From positions 1-64,000 of the forward strand of contig NZ_KI912496.1 in NCBI RefSeq assembly GCF_000518785.1: 64,000 bases of DNA. Reading direction: 5' to 3'. Both the position numbers and the translations under genes were made by a program. The notes below the pieces were generated by a model. It was not told where the DNA came from. It worked only from the letters and a program-made list of their open reading frames with translations, and ran no database searches. Shown here piece by piece: positions 48,728 through 57,005 of the stretch. Origin of the DNA: Paenirhizobium selenitireducens ATCC BAA-1503 (GTDB lineage: Bacteria; Pseudomonadota; Alphaproteobacteria; Rhizobiales; Rhizobiaceae). The stretch's first letter is position 1; the number at the start of each line of letters is the position of its first letter.

Positions 48728-49897
48728 TTGGGTTCCACGCATTCGCTAAGCGCCGCGCAGATTTTGCCGGATGACGCCGCCGAGGCCTTGCTGGTCGGGC
48801 GCGTGTGGTCGAAGGCGGTCGATGGGCCATGCCCGGTCCTCGTGCGCAATGGCCGCCTGCTGGACCTCTCGCCGCTGTCCGCCACCGTTTCATCTCTTCT
48901 GGAAATCGAGGATGTAGCTTCCCGTTTGAAGGGGGCGAGCGATCTTGCCGAACTCGGCTCCCTCGATGATTTCCTCTCCGGCCAAGCCGGTGAACTGCTG
49001 GCGCCGGTCGACCTGCAGGCGATCAAGGCCGCCGGGGTGACCTTTGCCGACAGCATGCTCGAGCGGGTGATCGAGGAGCAGGCCAAGGGCGATGCCTCGC
49101 GTGCCCTGGACATCCGCAAGCGTCTGGCGCCGGTTCTCGGCGACAGCCTGCGTGGCGTCGTCGCCGGCTCCGAACAGGCGGCCCGCGTCAAGGCGCTGCT
49201 GCAGGACATGGGCCTCTGGTCGCAATATCTCGAAGTCGGCATCGGTCCGGATGCGGAGATCTTCACCAAGGCTCAGCCGATGTCGGCGGTCGGCTGCGGC
49301 GCGCTGGTCGGCATCCACCCCATTTCCGAGTGGAACAATCCTGAGCCGGAAGTCGTGCTCGTGCTGCGCTCCAGCGGCGAAATCGTCGGCGCGACGCTCG
49401 GCAACGACGTCAACCTGCGCGACGTCGAGGGTCGCTCGGCCCTGCTGCTCGGCAAGGCCAAGGACAACAATGCCTCCTGCTCGATCGGCCCCTTCATCCG
49501 CTTGTTCGACACGTCCTTCGGGTTGGATGAGCTTGGGCGCGTGCGGGTGTCTCTCAAAGTCGAGGGCAAGGACGGTTTCGAGATGACCGGCGAAAGCCCT
49601 ATGGAGGCGATCAGCCGCAAGCCTGCGGATCTCGCCCGCCAGCTCATCAACCGCAATCATCAATATCCGGACGGCGCGGTGTTGTTCCTCGGCACCATGT
49701 TCGCCCCGGTCAAGGACCGGCGCGGCGCGGGCCAGGGCTTCACCCACGAGCTCGGCGACCGCGTGGAGATCGCCACGCCCAAGCTTGGCCGCCTCGTCAA
49801 TTGGGTGGAGCGCACCGATGCCTGCCCGCCCTGGACCTTCGGCACGAAGGCACTGATCCGCAACCTGGCCGCTCGCGGCCTGCTCGACAAGGTGTGA
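48728..49897 (+). CDS. xylX: XylX-like 2-keto-3-deoxy-pentonate dehydratase (FAH family)
   Basis: 389 residues starting at TTG 48728, set by GGGGGAGG (48714-48721). The sequence follows Caulobacter XylX from memory: LLAPVDLQAIKAAGVTFADSMLERVIEE, GLWSQYLEVGIGPDAEIFTKAQ, WNNPEPEVVLV (Glu metal ligands), GNDVNLRDVEGRSALLLGKAKDNNASCSIGPF and YPDGAVLFLGTMFAP. XylX dehydrates 2-keto-3-deoxy-D-xylonate (2-dehydro-3-deoxy-D-arabinonate) to 2-oxoglutarate semialdehyde. With xylD at 42463 it makes the core of a Weimberg-type route. No 2-oxoglutarate-semialdehyde dehydrogenase is adjacent. The TRAP transporter follows after 11 bp. Confidence 0.82.
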   Translation: MGSTHSLSAAQILPDDAAEALLVGRVWSKAVDGPCPVLVRNGRLLDLSPLSATVSSLLEIEDVASRLKGASDLAELGSLDDFLSGQAGELLAPVDLQAIKAAGVTFADSMLERVIEEQAKGDASRALDIRKRLAPVLGDSLRGVVAGSEQAARVKALLQDMGLWSQYLEVGIGPDAEIFTKAQPMSAVGCGALVGIHPISEWNNPEPEVVLVLRSSGEIVGATLGNDVNLRDVEGRSALLLGKAKDNNASCSIGPFIRLFDTSFGLDELGRVRVSLKVEGKDGFEMTGESPMEAISRKPADLARQLINRNHQYPDGAVLFLGTMFAPVKDRRGAGQGFTHELGDRVEIATPKLGRLVNWVERTDACPPWTFGTKALIRNLAARGLLDKV

Positions 49898-49908
49898 GGG
49901 GACTGACC

Positions 49909-50442
49909 ATGCAAAGGGCAATCGACACGTTCTATCGCATCCTCGAGATGCTGCTGATCTTCTTCCTGTCGGCGATGGCCTTGATGGTCTTCGTCAACGT
50001 CATCATGCGCTATGCGATGAATTCGGGCATCGTCGCCTCGGAAGAACTGTCGCGCTATTTCTTCGTCTGGCTGACCTTCACCGGGGCGGTCGTCGCCTTC
50101 CGGGAACATGGTCACCTGGGCATCGAGACGGTCGTGATGTTCCTCTCCCGCCGAGGACGGATCATCTGCATGATCCTGTCCAACATCATCATCCTAGCCT
50201 GCTCGGTAATCTTCTTCTGGGGTACCTGGAAGCAGTTTCCGATCAACGCCAGCATGAAGGCGCCAGTCACTGGCCTGTCGATGATCTGGGTCTATGGCAT
50301 CGGTCTGTTCACCGGCGGCGGCATGGCGATCATCGCCTTCGAACGGCTGATCCGTCTGCTGACCGGTCGCGTGACCGACGAAGAAATCGCTGCTTTCGCC
50401 GGCGAAAACCTCACTCTCGAACAGCTGGCGGAGCGTACCTGA
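49909..50442 (+). CDS. TRAP transporter small permease (DctQ family)
   Basis: 177 residues and four membrane helices, the first at about 11-35 (LEMLLIFFLSAMALMVFVNVIMRYA). The family signature is ASEELSRYFFVWLTFTGAVVAFREHGHLGIE. It is the small membrane subunit of a TRAP importer for carboxylates or sugar acids. It starts 11 bp after the XylX-like gene, so a sugar acid is the likely cargo. Its stop overlaps the start of the large permease gene by one base. Confidence 0.92.
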   Translation: MQRAIDTFYRILEMLLIFFLSAMALMVFVNVIMRYAMNSGIVASEELSRYFFVWLTFTGAVVAFREHGHLGIETVVMFLSRRGRIICMILSNIIILACSVIFFWGTWKQFPINASMKAPVTGLSMIWVYGIGLFTGGGMAIIAFERLIRLLTGRVTDEEIAAFAGENLTLEQLAERT

Positions 50443-51719
50443 TGACACTTCTCGTCTTTATCGGTTCGCTTCTCGGAGCGATGGCGATCGGTGTTCCGGT
50501 TGCCTTTGCGCTGATCTTCTGCGGCGTGGTGCTCATGTCCTACATGGGCATGTTCAACACCCAGATCATCGCCCAGAACATGATCGCCGGGGCCGATACC
50601 TTCACCCTGCTCGCCATTCCCTTCTTCATCCTCGCCGGCGAACTGATGAATTCCGGCGGCCTGTCGCGGCGCATCATCGACTTTGCCATCGCCTGTGTCG
50701 GTCATATCCGTGGCGGCCTCGGCATCGTCGCGATCATGGCTTCGATCATCATGGCCAGCATATCCGGTTCGGCCGCTGCCGATACCGCGGCGCTCGCCGC
50801 GATCCTGCTGCCGATGATGGCCAAGGCCGGCTACAATGTTCCCCGTGCAGGTGGCCTCATTGCGGCCGGCGGCATCATCGCACCGGTTATTCCGCCGTCG
50901 ATGGCCTTCATCGTCTTCGGTGTGGCCGCCAACGTGTCGATCACCCAGCTGTTCATGGCCGGCATCGTGCCGGGCATCATGATGGGCATTTCGCTGGTGG
51001 TCGCCTGGCTGATCGTCGTGCGCAAGGACAATGTCCAGCCTTTGCCGAAGGCGCCGATGAAGGAACGCCTGACCGCAACCGGCCGTGCGGCCTGGGCGCT
51101 TGGCATGCCGGTCATCATCCTTGGCGGCATCAAGGCCGGGATCATGACGCCGACGGAAGCTGCTGTCGTCGCCGCTGCCTATGCGCTTTTCGTCGGCATG
51201 GTCATCTACCGCGAACTGAAGCCGAAGGACCTGCCGCATGTCATCCTGCAGGCGGCGAAGACGACCTCGGTCATCATGTTCCTGGTGTGCGCCGCACTCG
51301 TCTCGGCCTGGCTGATCACGGCCGCGAACATCCCGGCGGAGATCGCCGGCTACATCGAGCCGCTGATCGACCGTCCGATGCTGCTGATGTTCGTGATCAT
51401 GATCCTCGTGCTGGTGGTCGGCACGGCGCTCGACCTGACGCCGACGATCCTGATCCTGACGCCGGTGCTGATGCCGATCATCAAGCAGGCGGGTATCGAT
51501 CCGGTCTATTTCGGCGTGCTGTTCATCATGAACAACTGCATCGGCCTGATCACCCCGCCGGTCGGCGTCGTGCTCAACGTCGTGAGCGGCGTCGCCAAGA
51601 TCCCGCTCGGCAAGGTCACGACGGGCGTCTGGCCGTTCCTGCTCGCCCAGACGATCGTGCTCTTTCTCCTGGTCCTGTTCCCGGACCTCGTGCTCGTACC
51701 CGCCCGCTGGCTGCACTGA
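50442..51719 (+). CDS. TRAP transporter large permease (DctM family)
   Basis: 425 residues and about 12 membrane helices. DctM marks are GVPVAFALIFCGVVLMSYMG, PFFILAGELMNSGGLSRRII, IRGGLGIVAIMASIIMASISGSAAADTAALAAILLPMM, IAPVIPPSMAFIVFGVAA and GIIMGISLVVAW. It is the Na+-coupled transport subunit. Position between the small permease and the binding-protein gene gives a complete QMP order, which fits the TRAP family. Confidence 0.93.
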   Translation: MTLLVFIGSLLGAMAIGVPVAFALIFCGVVLMSYMGMFNTQIIAQNMIAGADTFTLLAIPFFILAGELMNSGGLSRRIIDFAIACVGHIRGGLGIVAIMASIIMASISGSAAADTAALAAILLPMMAKAGYNVPRAGGLIAAGGIIAPVIPPSMAFIVFGVAANVSITQLFMAGIVPGIMMGISLVVAWLIVVRKDNVQPLPKAPMKERLTATGRAAWALGMPVIILGGIKAGIMTPTEAAVVAAAYALFVGMVIYRELKPKDLPHVILQAAKTTSVIMFLVCAALVSAWLITAANIPAEIAGYIEPLIDRPMLLMFVIMILVLVVGTALDLTPTILILTPVLMPIIKQAGIDPVYFGVLFIMNNCIGLITPPVGVVLNVVSGVAKIPLGKVTTGVWPFLLAQTIVLFLLVLFPDLVLVPARWLH

Positions 51720-51766
51720 CAGCCCGCAGGCCCGACTTCTCGCTCAACCATCCATGGGAGGATAAT

Positions 51767-52771
51767 ATGAGAAAACTGCTTCTGACCACCACTGCCATCG
51801 CCTTCGCCTGCTCGGCCGCTGCTCCGGCTTTCGCCGAGTTCTCCGAGCGCAACATCCGCGTCTCGAACGGCATCAATGCCGACCATCCGGTCGGCAATGG
51901 CATCAAGGCCATGCAGGCCTGCCTGGACGAGAAGTCCGGCGGCAAGCTGAAGCTTACCGCCTTCTGGGGCGGCGCGCTCGGCGGCGACCTTCAGGCGACC
52001 CAGGCCCTGCGCTCGGGCGTGCAGGAAGCCGTCGTCACCTCGTCCTCGCCGCTGGTCGGCATCGTGCCGGCGCTCGGCGTCTTCGACCTGCCGTTCCTGT
52101 TCGCCAGCGCCGACGAAGCCTACAAGGTTCTCGACGGTGACTTCGGCGACCAGATGAACAAGAAGCTCGAGGAAGCCGGTCTCGTGAACCTGGCCTACTG
52201 GGAAAACGGCTTCCGCAACCTGTCGAACTCGGTTCGCCCGGTCAACAAGTGGGAAGACTTCGAGGGTATGAAGGTTCGCGTCATGCAGAACAACATCTTC
52301 CTCGATACCTTCCAGAATCTCGGCGCCAATGCCACCCCGATGGCCTTCGGCGAAGTGTTCTCGGCGCTGGAAACCAAGGCGATCGACGCGCAGGAAAACC
52401 CCTATGTGACGATCGACACTTCGAAGTTCTACGAAGTGCAGAAATACGTCACCGAGACGAACCACGCCTATACGCCGTTCCTCTTCCTGTTCTCGAAGGC
52501 GATCTTCGATACCTATGCACCGGAAGAACAGGCAGCCCTTCGTGATTGCGCCATGGTCGGCCGTGACGAAGAGCGCAAGGTCATCCAGGATCTGAACAAG
52601 AAGTCGCTGGAGAAGATCAAGGCCGAGGGCATCGAGGTCAACGTGCTGTCCGCGGAAGAACAGGCTCGCATTCGCGAGAAGTCGATGATCGTCTACGACA
52701 AGCACAAGGCCGAGATCGGCGCCGACGTTGTCGACGGCATCCTCGCCAAGCTGGCCGAGATCCGCAAGTAA
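51767..52771 (+). CDS. TRAP transporter substrate-binding protein (DctP family)
   Basis: 334 residues with a signal peptide (about 1-24, cleaved near AFA-EFS). The DctP pattern is clear: IRVSNGINADHPVGNGIKAMQACLDEKSGGKLKLT, GGALGGDLQATQALRSGVQEAV, and FRNLSNSVRPVNKWEDFEGMKVRVMQNNIFLDTFQNLGANATPMAFGEVFSALETKAIDAQENP, with the conserved Arg that binds the ligand carboxylate in KVRVMQ. It captures a carboxylate, most likely a sugar acid by context. A strong intrinsic terminator follows at 52831. GGGAGG supports the ATG. Confidence 0.93.
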   Translation: MRKLLLTTTAIAFACSAAAPAFAEFSERNIRVSNGINADHPVGNGIKAMQACLDEKSGGKLKLTAFWGGALGGDLQATQALRSGVQEAVVTSSSPLVGIVPALGVFDLPFLFASADEAYKVLDGDFGDQMNKKLEEAGLVNLAYWENGFRNLSNSVRPVNKWEDFEGMKVRVMQNNIFLDTFQNLGANATPMAFGEVFSALETKAIDAQENPYVTIDTSKFYEVQKYVTETNHAYTPFLFLFSKAIFDTYAPEEQAALRDCAMVGRDEERKVIQDLNKKSLEKIKAEGIEVNVLSAEEQARIREKSMIVYDKHKAEIGADVVDGILAKLAEIRK

Positions 52772-52830
52772 GCGGTACGGGTACGACGGAGAGGCGGCCG
52801 TGCTCCTTCACGGCCCCTCCCAAACCAGGA

Positions 52831-52861
52831 AAGCCCGCGACGGTTGTCGCGGGCTTTTTTT
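52831..52861 (+). terminator. Intrinsic terminator of the xylX-TRAP operon
   Basis: GCCCGCGAC (52833-52841) pairs perfectly with GTCGCGGGC (52846-52854) around GGTT, followed by seven T (52855-52861). This is a textbook rho-independent terminator, 60 bp after the TRAP binding-protein stop. Confidence 0.93.
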
Positions 52862-52896
52862 GATCAGAGCGACTTGAGCTTCACAACGCGTGTACG

Positions 52897-52930
52897 AAAA
52901 AAGGGCCACTTCGTCCGAAGCGGCCCTTTT
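52897..52930 (-). terminator. Terminator of the leftward EamA/sugar-acid operon
   Basis: AAAAGGGCC-A-CTTCG (52899-52913) pairs with CGAAG-C-GGCCCTTTT (52916-52930), with one mismatch and a two-base turn. Read leftward, the stem ends in a run of six T (complement of A at 52897-52902). The TTTT on the other side means it could also act rightward. It lies about 30 bp past the EamA stop. Confidence 0.88.
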
Positions 52931-52961
52931 GTCATTCTCACCACGGTTCTCGTCGTGGGAC

Positions 52962-53885
52962 TCAAGGCACGTCGAGCGGGCGATCCGGTTGGCGGCGCTT
53001 CAACTGCTGTTCGCGGAAGAAGATGAACATGCCGGAGCCGACGATCAGGGCTGCGCCCAGCATCATGGTGAGGCGCGGCACGTCGCCGAAGAACATCCAG
53101 CCGAACAGGATCGCCCAGAGCAGCAGCGTATATTGCAGCGGGGCTACGGTCGCGGCATCGGAGATCTTCAGCGCGCGGTTGACCAGCATATGCGCGCCCA
53201 TGGCGACGACGCCGAGCAGTCCGAGCAGGGCCAGTTCGGAGGCCGAGGTGAGCGGCGTCCAGTCGAAGGGGGCAAAGACCAGTCCCGCAAGACCGGCACC
53301 GCCCACCTGGAACAGGACCAGCGTCTTGTCCGGCGTGCCGCGCAGGCTGCGGCCGGAGAGCAGCATGAAGGCGAAGGCGAAGGTGCCGAGGATGGAGATG
53401 ATCGCCGGCATGGTGAACATGGCGCTCGATGGCTCGAGCGTGATGATCACGCCCACGAAGCCGACGAAGATCGCGCTCCAGCGGCGCCAGCCGACCTTTT
53501 CGCCGAGCAGGAGCGGCGAGGCGGCGGCGACGTAGATCGGAGCGGCCAGCCAGTAGGTCATGACGTCGGCAAGCGGCAGATACATGACCGCGTAGTAGAA
53601 GCAGAACACCTCCAGGGTCGAGAAGACCACCCGGGCGAACTGCATCAGCGGCCGCTCGGCCTCGAAGACCGGCTTCTTGCCGGCGCGCCAGAGGAAGGGT
53701 GCCAAGATCAGCAAGGCGGCAATGCTGCGAATCAGGATGACCTGGCCGAGGCCGTAACTGGCGACCAGCCATTTGCCCATGGCGTCGTTCAGCGCGAACA
53801 TCAGCATACCGAGCAGCATGACCGCCGGACCCGCCATGGCCCGGTAGCGGCCGCCGCCAAGGGCTGTTTCAGTGGTATTGGACAT
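52962..53885 (-). CDS. EamA/DMT-superfamily transporter
   Basis: 307 residues with about ten hydrophobic helices in two EamA repeats. The first begins MAGPAVMLLGMLMFALNDAMGKWLVASYGLGQVILIRSIAALLIL. The second starts around residue 155. There is no signal peptide. These are drug/metabolite exporters or sometimes importers, and the substrate is unknown. It is the last gene of the leftward module with an enolase-superfamily dehydratase, a FAH hydrolase and an SDR, and ends just before a strong terminator. Export of an acid intermediate or an alternative uptake route are both possible. Confidence 0.9.
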   Translation of the reverse strand: MSNTTETALGGGRYRAMAGPAVMLLGMLMFALNDAMGKWLVASYGLGQVILIRSIAALLILAPFLWRAGKKPVFEAERPLMQFARVVFSTLEVFCFYYAVMYLPLADVMTYWLAAPIYVAAASPLLLGEKVGWRRWSAIFVGFVGVIITLEPSSAMFTMPAIISILGTFAFAFMLLSGRSLRGTPDKTLVLFQVGGAGLAGLVFAPFDWTPLTSASELALLGLLGVVAMGAHMLVNRALKISDAATVAPLQYTLLLWAILFGWMFFGDVPRLTMMLGAALIVGSGMFIFFREQQLKRRQPDRPLDVP

Positions 53886-53917
53886 TGATGCCTTCTTCCA
53901 TCGGATAGGTGCGGCGT

Positions 53918-55120
53918 TCAGAGGCTGGACGCGTCGGAGATGCGGCGCGAGACCGTAAAGGCCCGCTCGAGTTCGGGGTTGAGCTCCATGCCAAGCCCCG
54001 GACCGGGCGGCACCGTTATCATGCCGTTCTTCACTTCGGGAAGAGCGGTCACCAGATCCCGATACCAGGTGCGGTAGAAGGCGCGCACGCTTTCCTGCAC
54101 AAGCGCGTTCGGCGCGTTGAGCGACAGATGCGTCGAGGCGCAGAGCACGACCGGGCCGGTGCAGTCATGCGGCGCGACCGGCAGGTGCCAGGCTTCGGCC
54201 ATGGCGGCGATCTTGCGGGCTTCCGACAGGCCGCCACACCAGGAAATGTCCAGCATCACCACGCCGGCCGCACCGGTCTCGAGATAGTCGCGGAAGGCCC
54301 AGCGCGAGCCCAGCGTCTCCGAGGCGGAGATGGGAGCGGGGGAGACCTCGGCATAACGCTTGAGGCTCGACAGGCTGTCCATCTTGATCGGATCCTCGTG
54401 CCAGAAGGTCTGGTACGGGGTGAGCGCCTTGGCGATCTGCATGGCCGGCAGCAGCTGCCACATGGAGTGGAACTCGACCATGATGTCCATCTTGTCGCCG
54501 ACGGCGGCACGGATCTTCTCGAAGGGCTGCAGCGCCTGCTTCAGATCCGGCATGGAGATGTACTGGCCCCGGGTCTTCTCGGCTGCGGCGTCGAAGGGCC
54601 AGATCTTCATCGCCGTGATCCCTTCTTCGAGAAGGGACTGGGCCAGTTCGTCGGCGTGATGGAGAAAGCCGTTCAGGTCGTCATAGTCGCGGCCTTCGGC
54701 GAGCCCGTAATTGGCGGTTGTCTGGCCGGTCGCCTTCTTGATGTATTCGGTGCCGGCGCAGGTATTGTAGGTGCGAATCTCGCGGCGGGTGAAGCCGCCG
54801 AGAAGCTGGGCGATCGGCTGGCCGGTCGCCTTGCCGAACAGGTCCCAGAGCGCGATGTCGAAGGCCGAATTGCCGCGCACCTCGGCGCCCGACGAACGAA
54901 AGCCGAGATAGCCGACGAGGTCGGCGGACAGCCGGTCGATCTCCAGCGGATCGCGGCCGATCACGCGCGGCGCGATGTATTCGTGCACATAGGCTTCGAC
55001 CGTCTCCGCGCCGAAGAAGGTTTCACCGAGGCCGGTCAGTCCCTCGTCGGTGTGGACCAGCAGCCAGAGCAGATTGGCGCGCTCGGCAACGCGCACCGTT
55101 TCGAGGCGGGTGATTTTCAT
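53918..55120 (-). CDS. Enolase-superfamily sugar-acid dehydratase (mandelate racemase group)
   Basis: 400 residues. The N-terminal capping domain includes FFGAETVEAYVHEYIAPRVIG and RGNSAFDIALWDLFGKATGQPIAQLLGG. The barrel carries Lys172 (AMKIWPFD), metal ligands Glu216 (VEFHSMW), Glu242 (WHEDPIK) and Glu268 (SASETLG), and the Asp291/His318 dyad (LDISWCGG; PHDCTG). The first metal ligand is Glu rather than the more common Asp. This pattern fits an acid-sugar dehydratase. With the SDR and FAH genes it suggests an L-fuconate- or L-rhamnonate-like substrate. GGAGGAG lies four bases before the ATG. Confidence 0.87.
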   Translation of the reverse strand: MKITRLETVRVAERANLLWLLVHTDEGLTGLGETFFGAETVEAYVHEYIAPRVIGRDPLEIDRLSADLVGYLGFRSSGAEVRGNSAFDIALWDLFGKATGQPIAQLLGGFTRREIRTYNTCAGTEYIKKATGQTTANYGLAEGRDYDDLNGFLHHADELAQSLLEEGITAMKIWPFDAAAEKTRGQYISMPDLKQALQPFEKIRAAVGDKMDIMVEFHSMWQLLPAMQIAKALTPYQTFWHEDPIKMDSLSSLKRYAEVSPAPISASETLGSRWAFRDYLETGAAGVVMLDISWCGGLSEARKIAAMAEAWHLPVAPHDCTGPVVLCASTHLSLNAPNALVQESVRAFYRTWYRDLVTALPEVKNGMITVPPGPGLGMELNPELERAFTVSRRISDASSL

Positions 55121-55155
55121 GGGGCTCCTCCGGGGGCTTGCCGCCCTTGTGGTCG

Positions 55156-55191
55156 AGGCGCCGGATCGCGTCTCCTCCGGATCCGGCGCCT
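55156..55191 (-). other. Intercistronic stem-loop with a Shine-Dalgarno-like loop
   Basis: AGGCGCCGGATC (55156-55167) pairs perfectly with GATCCGGCGCCT (55180-55191), a 12-pair stem. In the leftward mRNA the 12-base loop reads CGGAGGAGACGC. It sits between the FAH hydrolase stop and the enolase-superfamily gene, whose own ribosome site (GGAGGAG) is 25-30 bp further on. Stabilisation or translational control of the second gene is possible. Confidence 0.5.
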
Positions 55192-55208
55192 TTCAGGTCA
55201 GTGTGCGG

Positions 55209-56051
55209 TCAAACGTCGGCTTTGAATGTCTGCTTCTGGGATCCCAGCCCGTCGATGCCGAGTTCGACGACGTCGCCGGGTTTCAGGTAGCGCGGCGGCT
55301 TCATGCCCATGCCGACGCCGGGGGGCGTGCCGGTGGAGATGACGTCGCCGGGATGCAGGCTCATGAACTGGCTCAGATAGGAGACGAGGAAGGCGACGCC
55401 GTAGACCATGGTGGCCGACGTGCCGTTCTGCATCTTTTCGCCGTTGACGGTCAGCCACATGGACAGGGCCTGCGGATCGGCGATCTCGTCCTTCGTCACC
55501 AGCCAGGGACCGATCGGGCCAAAGGTGTCGCAGGACTTGCCCTTGGTCCACTGGCCGGCGCGTTCCGTCTGGAAGGCGCGCTCGGAGACGTCATGGGAAA
55601 CGCAATAGCCGGCGACATAGTCGAGGGCCTCGGCTTCCGAGACATATTTTGCCGTCTTGCCGATGACGACGCCGAGTTCGACCTCCCAGTCGGTCTTTTC
55701 CGAGCCGCGCGGGATGAGCACGTCGTCGTTCGGGCCGACGATCGCCGAGGTCGCCTTCATGAAGATGACGGGTTCGGGCGGCACCGCCATGCCGCTTTCG
55801 GCGGCGTGGTCGGAATAGTTGAGGCCGATGCAGATGAACTTGCCGGTGCCGGCAACGCAAGCGCCGATGCGGGAGGCTTCAAGCTCGGGCAGCGAGTTGA
55901 GGTCGAGGGCGGCGATCTTCGAAAGCCCCTCGGGCGAGATCGCCGCGCCGCCGATATCGGTCACATGGGCGGAGAGATCGCGGATCTTGCCGTCCCGGTC
56001 GAGAATGGCGGGCTTTTCCTGGCCGGGCTGTCCGACGCGCATCAGTTTCAT
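55209..56051 (-). CDS. FAH-family hydrolase, 2,4-diketo-3-deoxy-L-fuconate hydrolase type
   Basis: 280 residues of the fumarylacetoacetate hydrolase family. Key parts: KFICIGLNYSDHAAESG, PVIFMKATSAIVGPNDDVLIP, the metal site DWEVELGVVIGK (acidic pair), GYCVSHDVSERAFQ, KSCDTFGPIGPWLV and DVISTGTPPGVGMGM. This sequence type is often annotated as ureidoglycolate lyase or 2,4-diketo-3-deoxy-fuconate hydrolase. With the BDH2-like SDR upstream and the enolase-family dehydratase downstream, the latter is the better call, giving pyruvate and L-lactate from an L-fuconate-like acid. GGAAAGGA supports the ATG at 56051. Confidence 0.85.
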   Translation of the reverse strand: MKLMRVGQPGQEKPAILDRDGKIRDLSAHVTDIGGAAISPEGLSKIAALDLNSLPELEASRIGACVAGTGKFICIGLNYSDHAAESGMAVPPEPVIFMKATSAIVGPNDDVLIPRGSEKTDWEVELGVVIGKTAKYVSEAEALDYVAGYCVSHDVSERAFQTERAGQWTKGKSCDTFGPIGPWLVTKDEIADPQALSMWLTVNGEKMQNGTSATMVYGVAFLVSYLSQFMSLHPGDVISTGTPPGVGMGMKPPRYLKPGDVVELGIDGLGSQKQTFKADV

Positions 56052-56073
56052 GGGGGTGTCCTTTCCAGAAGAA

Positions 56074-56820
56074 TTAGATGGTCCAGCCGCCGTCGATGGC
56101 GAAGGCCTGGCCGGAGGTATAGGTGGCGCCGGCGATGTAGACGGCAAGATCGGCGATCTCTTCCGGTGTACCGAGCCTGCCCATGGGCTGGCGGGCGATG
56201 AAGGCGGCGCGGGCGGCGTCATAGTCGCCCTGGGCACGCATGCGGTCCTGCAGCGAGGGGCTCTCGACCGTGCCGGGGCAGATGGCGTTGACGCGGATTC
56301 CTTGCGTCACATAGTCGGCGGCGACCGACTTGGTGAGGCCGATCACGGCGGCCTTGGTGACGGTGTAGGCGCAGCGGTTGGGCACGCCCTTCACCGAGGA
56401 TGCGACCGAGGCCATGTTGATGATCGAACCCGAACCGCGCGCCAGCATGGCGGGCAGGACGGCGCGGATGGTGCGGATCATGGCGCGCACATTGAGGTCG
56501 AAGGCGAAGTCGAGATCGCCGGCCGTCATGTCCATGACGGTGCCGCCATGGACGACGCCGGCGCAGTTGAACAGGATGTCGAAGGGCCCGGTCTCGGCGA
56601 CGATCGCCTCGACGGCTTCGTCCTTCAGCACGTCGAGCACGCGCGTCTCGAGCATGAGCCCTTCCGCTTTCGCCTCGGCCGCCAGGCTGTCGAGCGCTTC
56701 CGCATTGATGTCGGTGGCAACCACGCTTGCACCGGCGCGGGCAAAGGCCAGCGCACTCGCACGCCCGATCCCTTGGCCCGAGGCCGTGATCAGGGCTTTC
56801 TTCTCGCTCAGCGACGCCAT
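56074..56820 (-). CDS. SDR dehydrogenase, 2-keto-3-deoxy-L-fuconate dehydrogenase (BDH2-like) type
   Basis: 248 residues. Rossmann motif ITASGQGIGRASALAFARAGASVVATDI, FNCAGVVHGGTVMD, NMASVASSVKGVPNRCAYTVTKAAVIGLTKSVAADYVTQGIRVNAICPGTV (catalytic Ser, Tyr, Lys) and FAIDGGWTI. VASSVKGVPNRCAY and the whole C terminus are strikingly like human BDH2/DHRS6 and its bacterial relatives that oxidise 2-keto-3-deoxy-L-fuconate. I chose the ATG at 56820, with GGAGGAGG upstream. An ATG at 56838 would add six residues. It leads the leftward unit and has the TGTTGTCAGAC word in its upstream region. Confidence 0.87.
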   Translation of the reverse strand: MASLSEKKALITASGQGIGRASALAFARAGASVVATDINAEALDSLAAEAKAEGLMLETRVLDVLKDEAVEAIVAETGPFDILFNCAGVVHGGTVMDMTAGDLDFAFDLNVRAMIRTIRAVLPAMLARGSGSIINMASVASSVKGVPNRCAYTVTKAAVIGLTKSVAADYVTQGIRVNAICPGTVESPSLQDRMRAQGDYDAARAAFIARQPMGRLGTPEEIADLAVYIAGATYTSGQAFAIDGGWTI

Positions 56821-56845
56821 GATGAACGCCTCCTCCATCTTGTCA

Positions 56846-56856
56846 TGTTGTCAGAC
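56846..56856. promoter_or_regulatory. Repeated GntR-like word TGTTGTCAGAC upstream of the SDR-led operon
   Basis: The same 11 bases occur at 48651-48661 inside the inverted repeat upstream of xylX. Here they lie 26 bp upstream of the SDR start. At 56871-56878 the nearby GTCGACAA is the reverse complement of the TTGTCGAC word found at 59073 and 62497. Confidence 0.5.
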
Positions 56857-57005
56857 TTCTTTGTTCAACGGTCGACAATGTGACTGCGATCGGTCGCAAG
56901 CACAACCTTTTTTCGCGGCGATTCGCCTGCTTTTTCATCAAACTTCATCGACGGCAGGTAGGGAATCGTCCCTGGCCGTCGCCGGGGAGGCGGCTCCCCG
57001 TGCCC

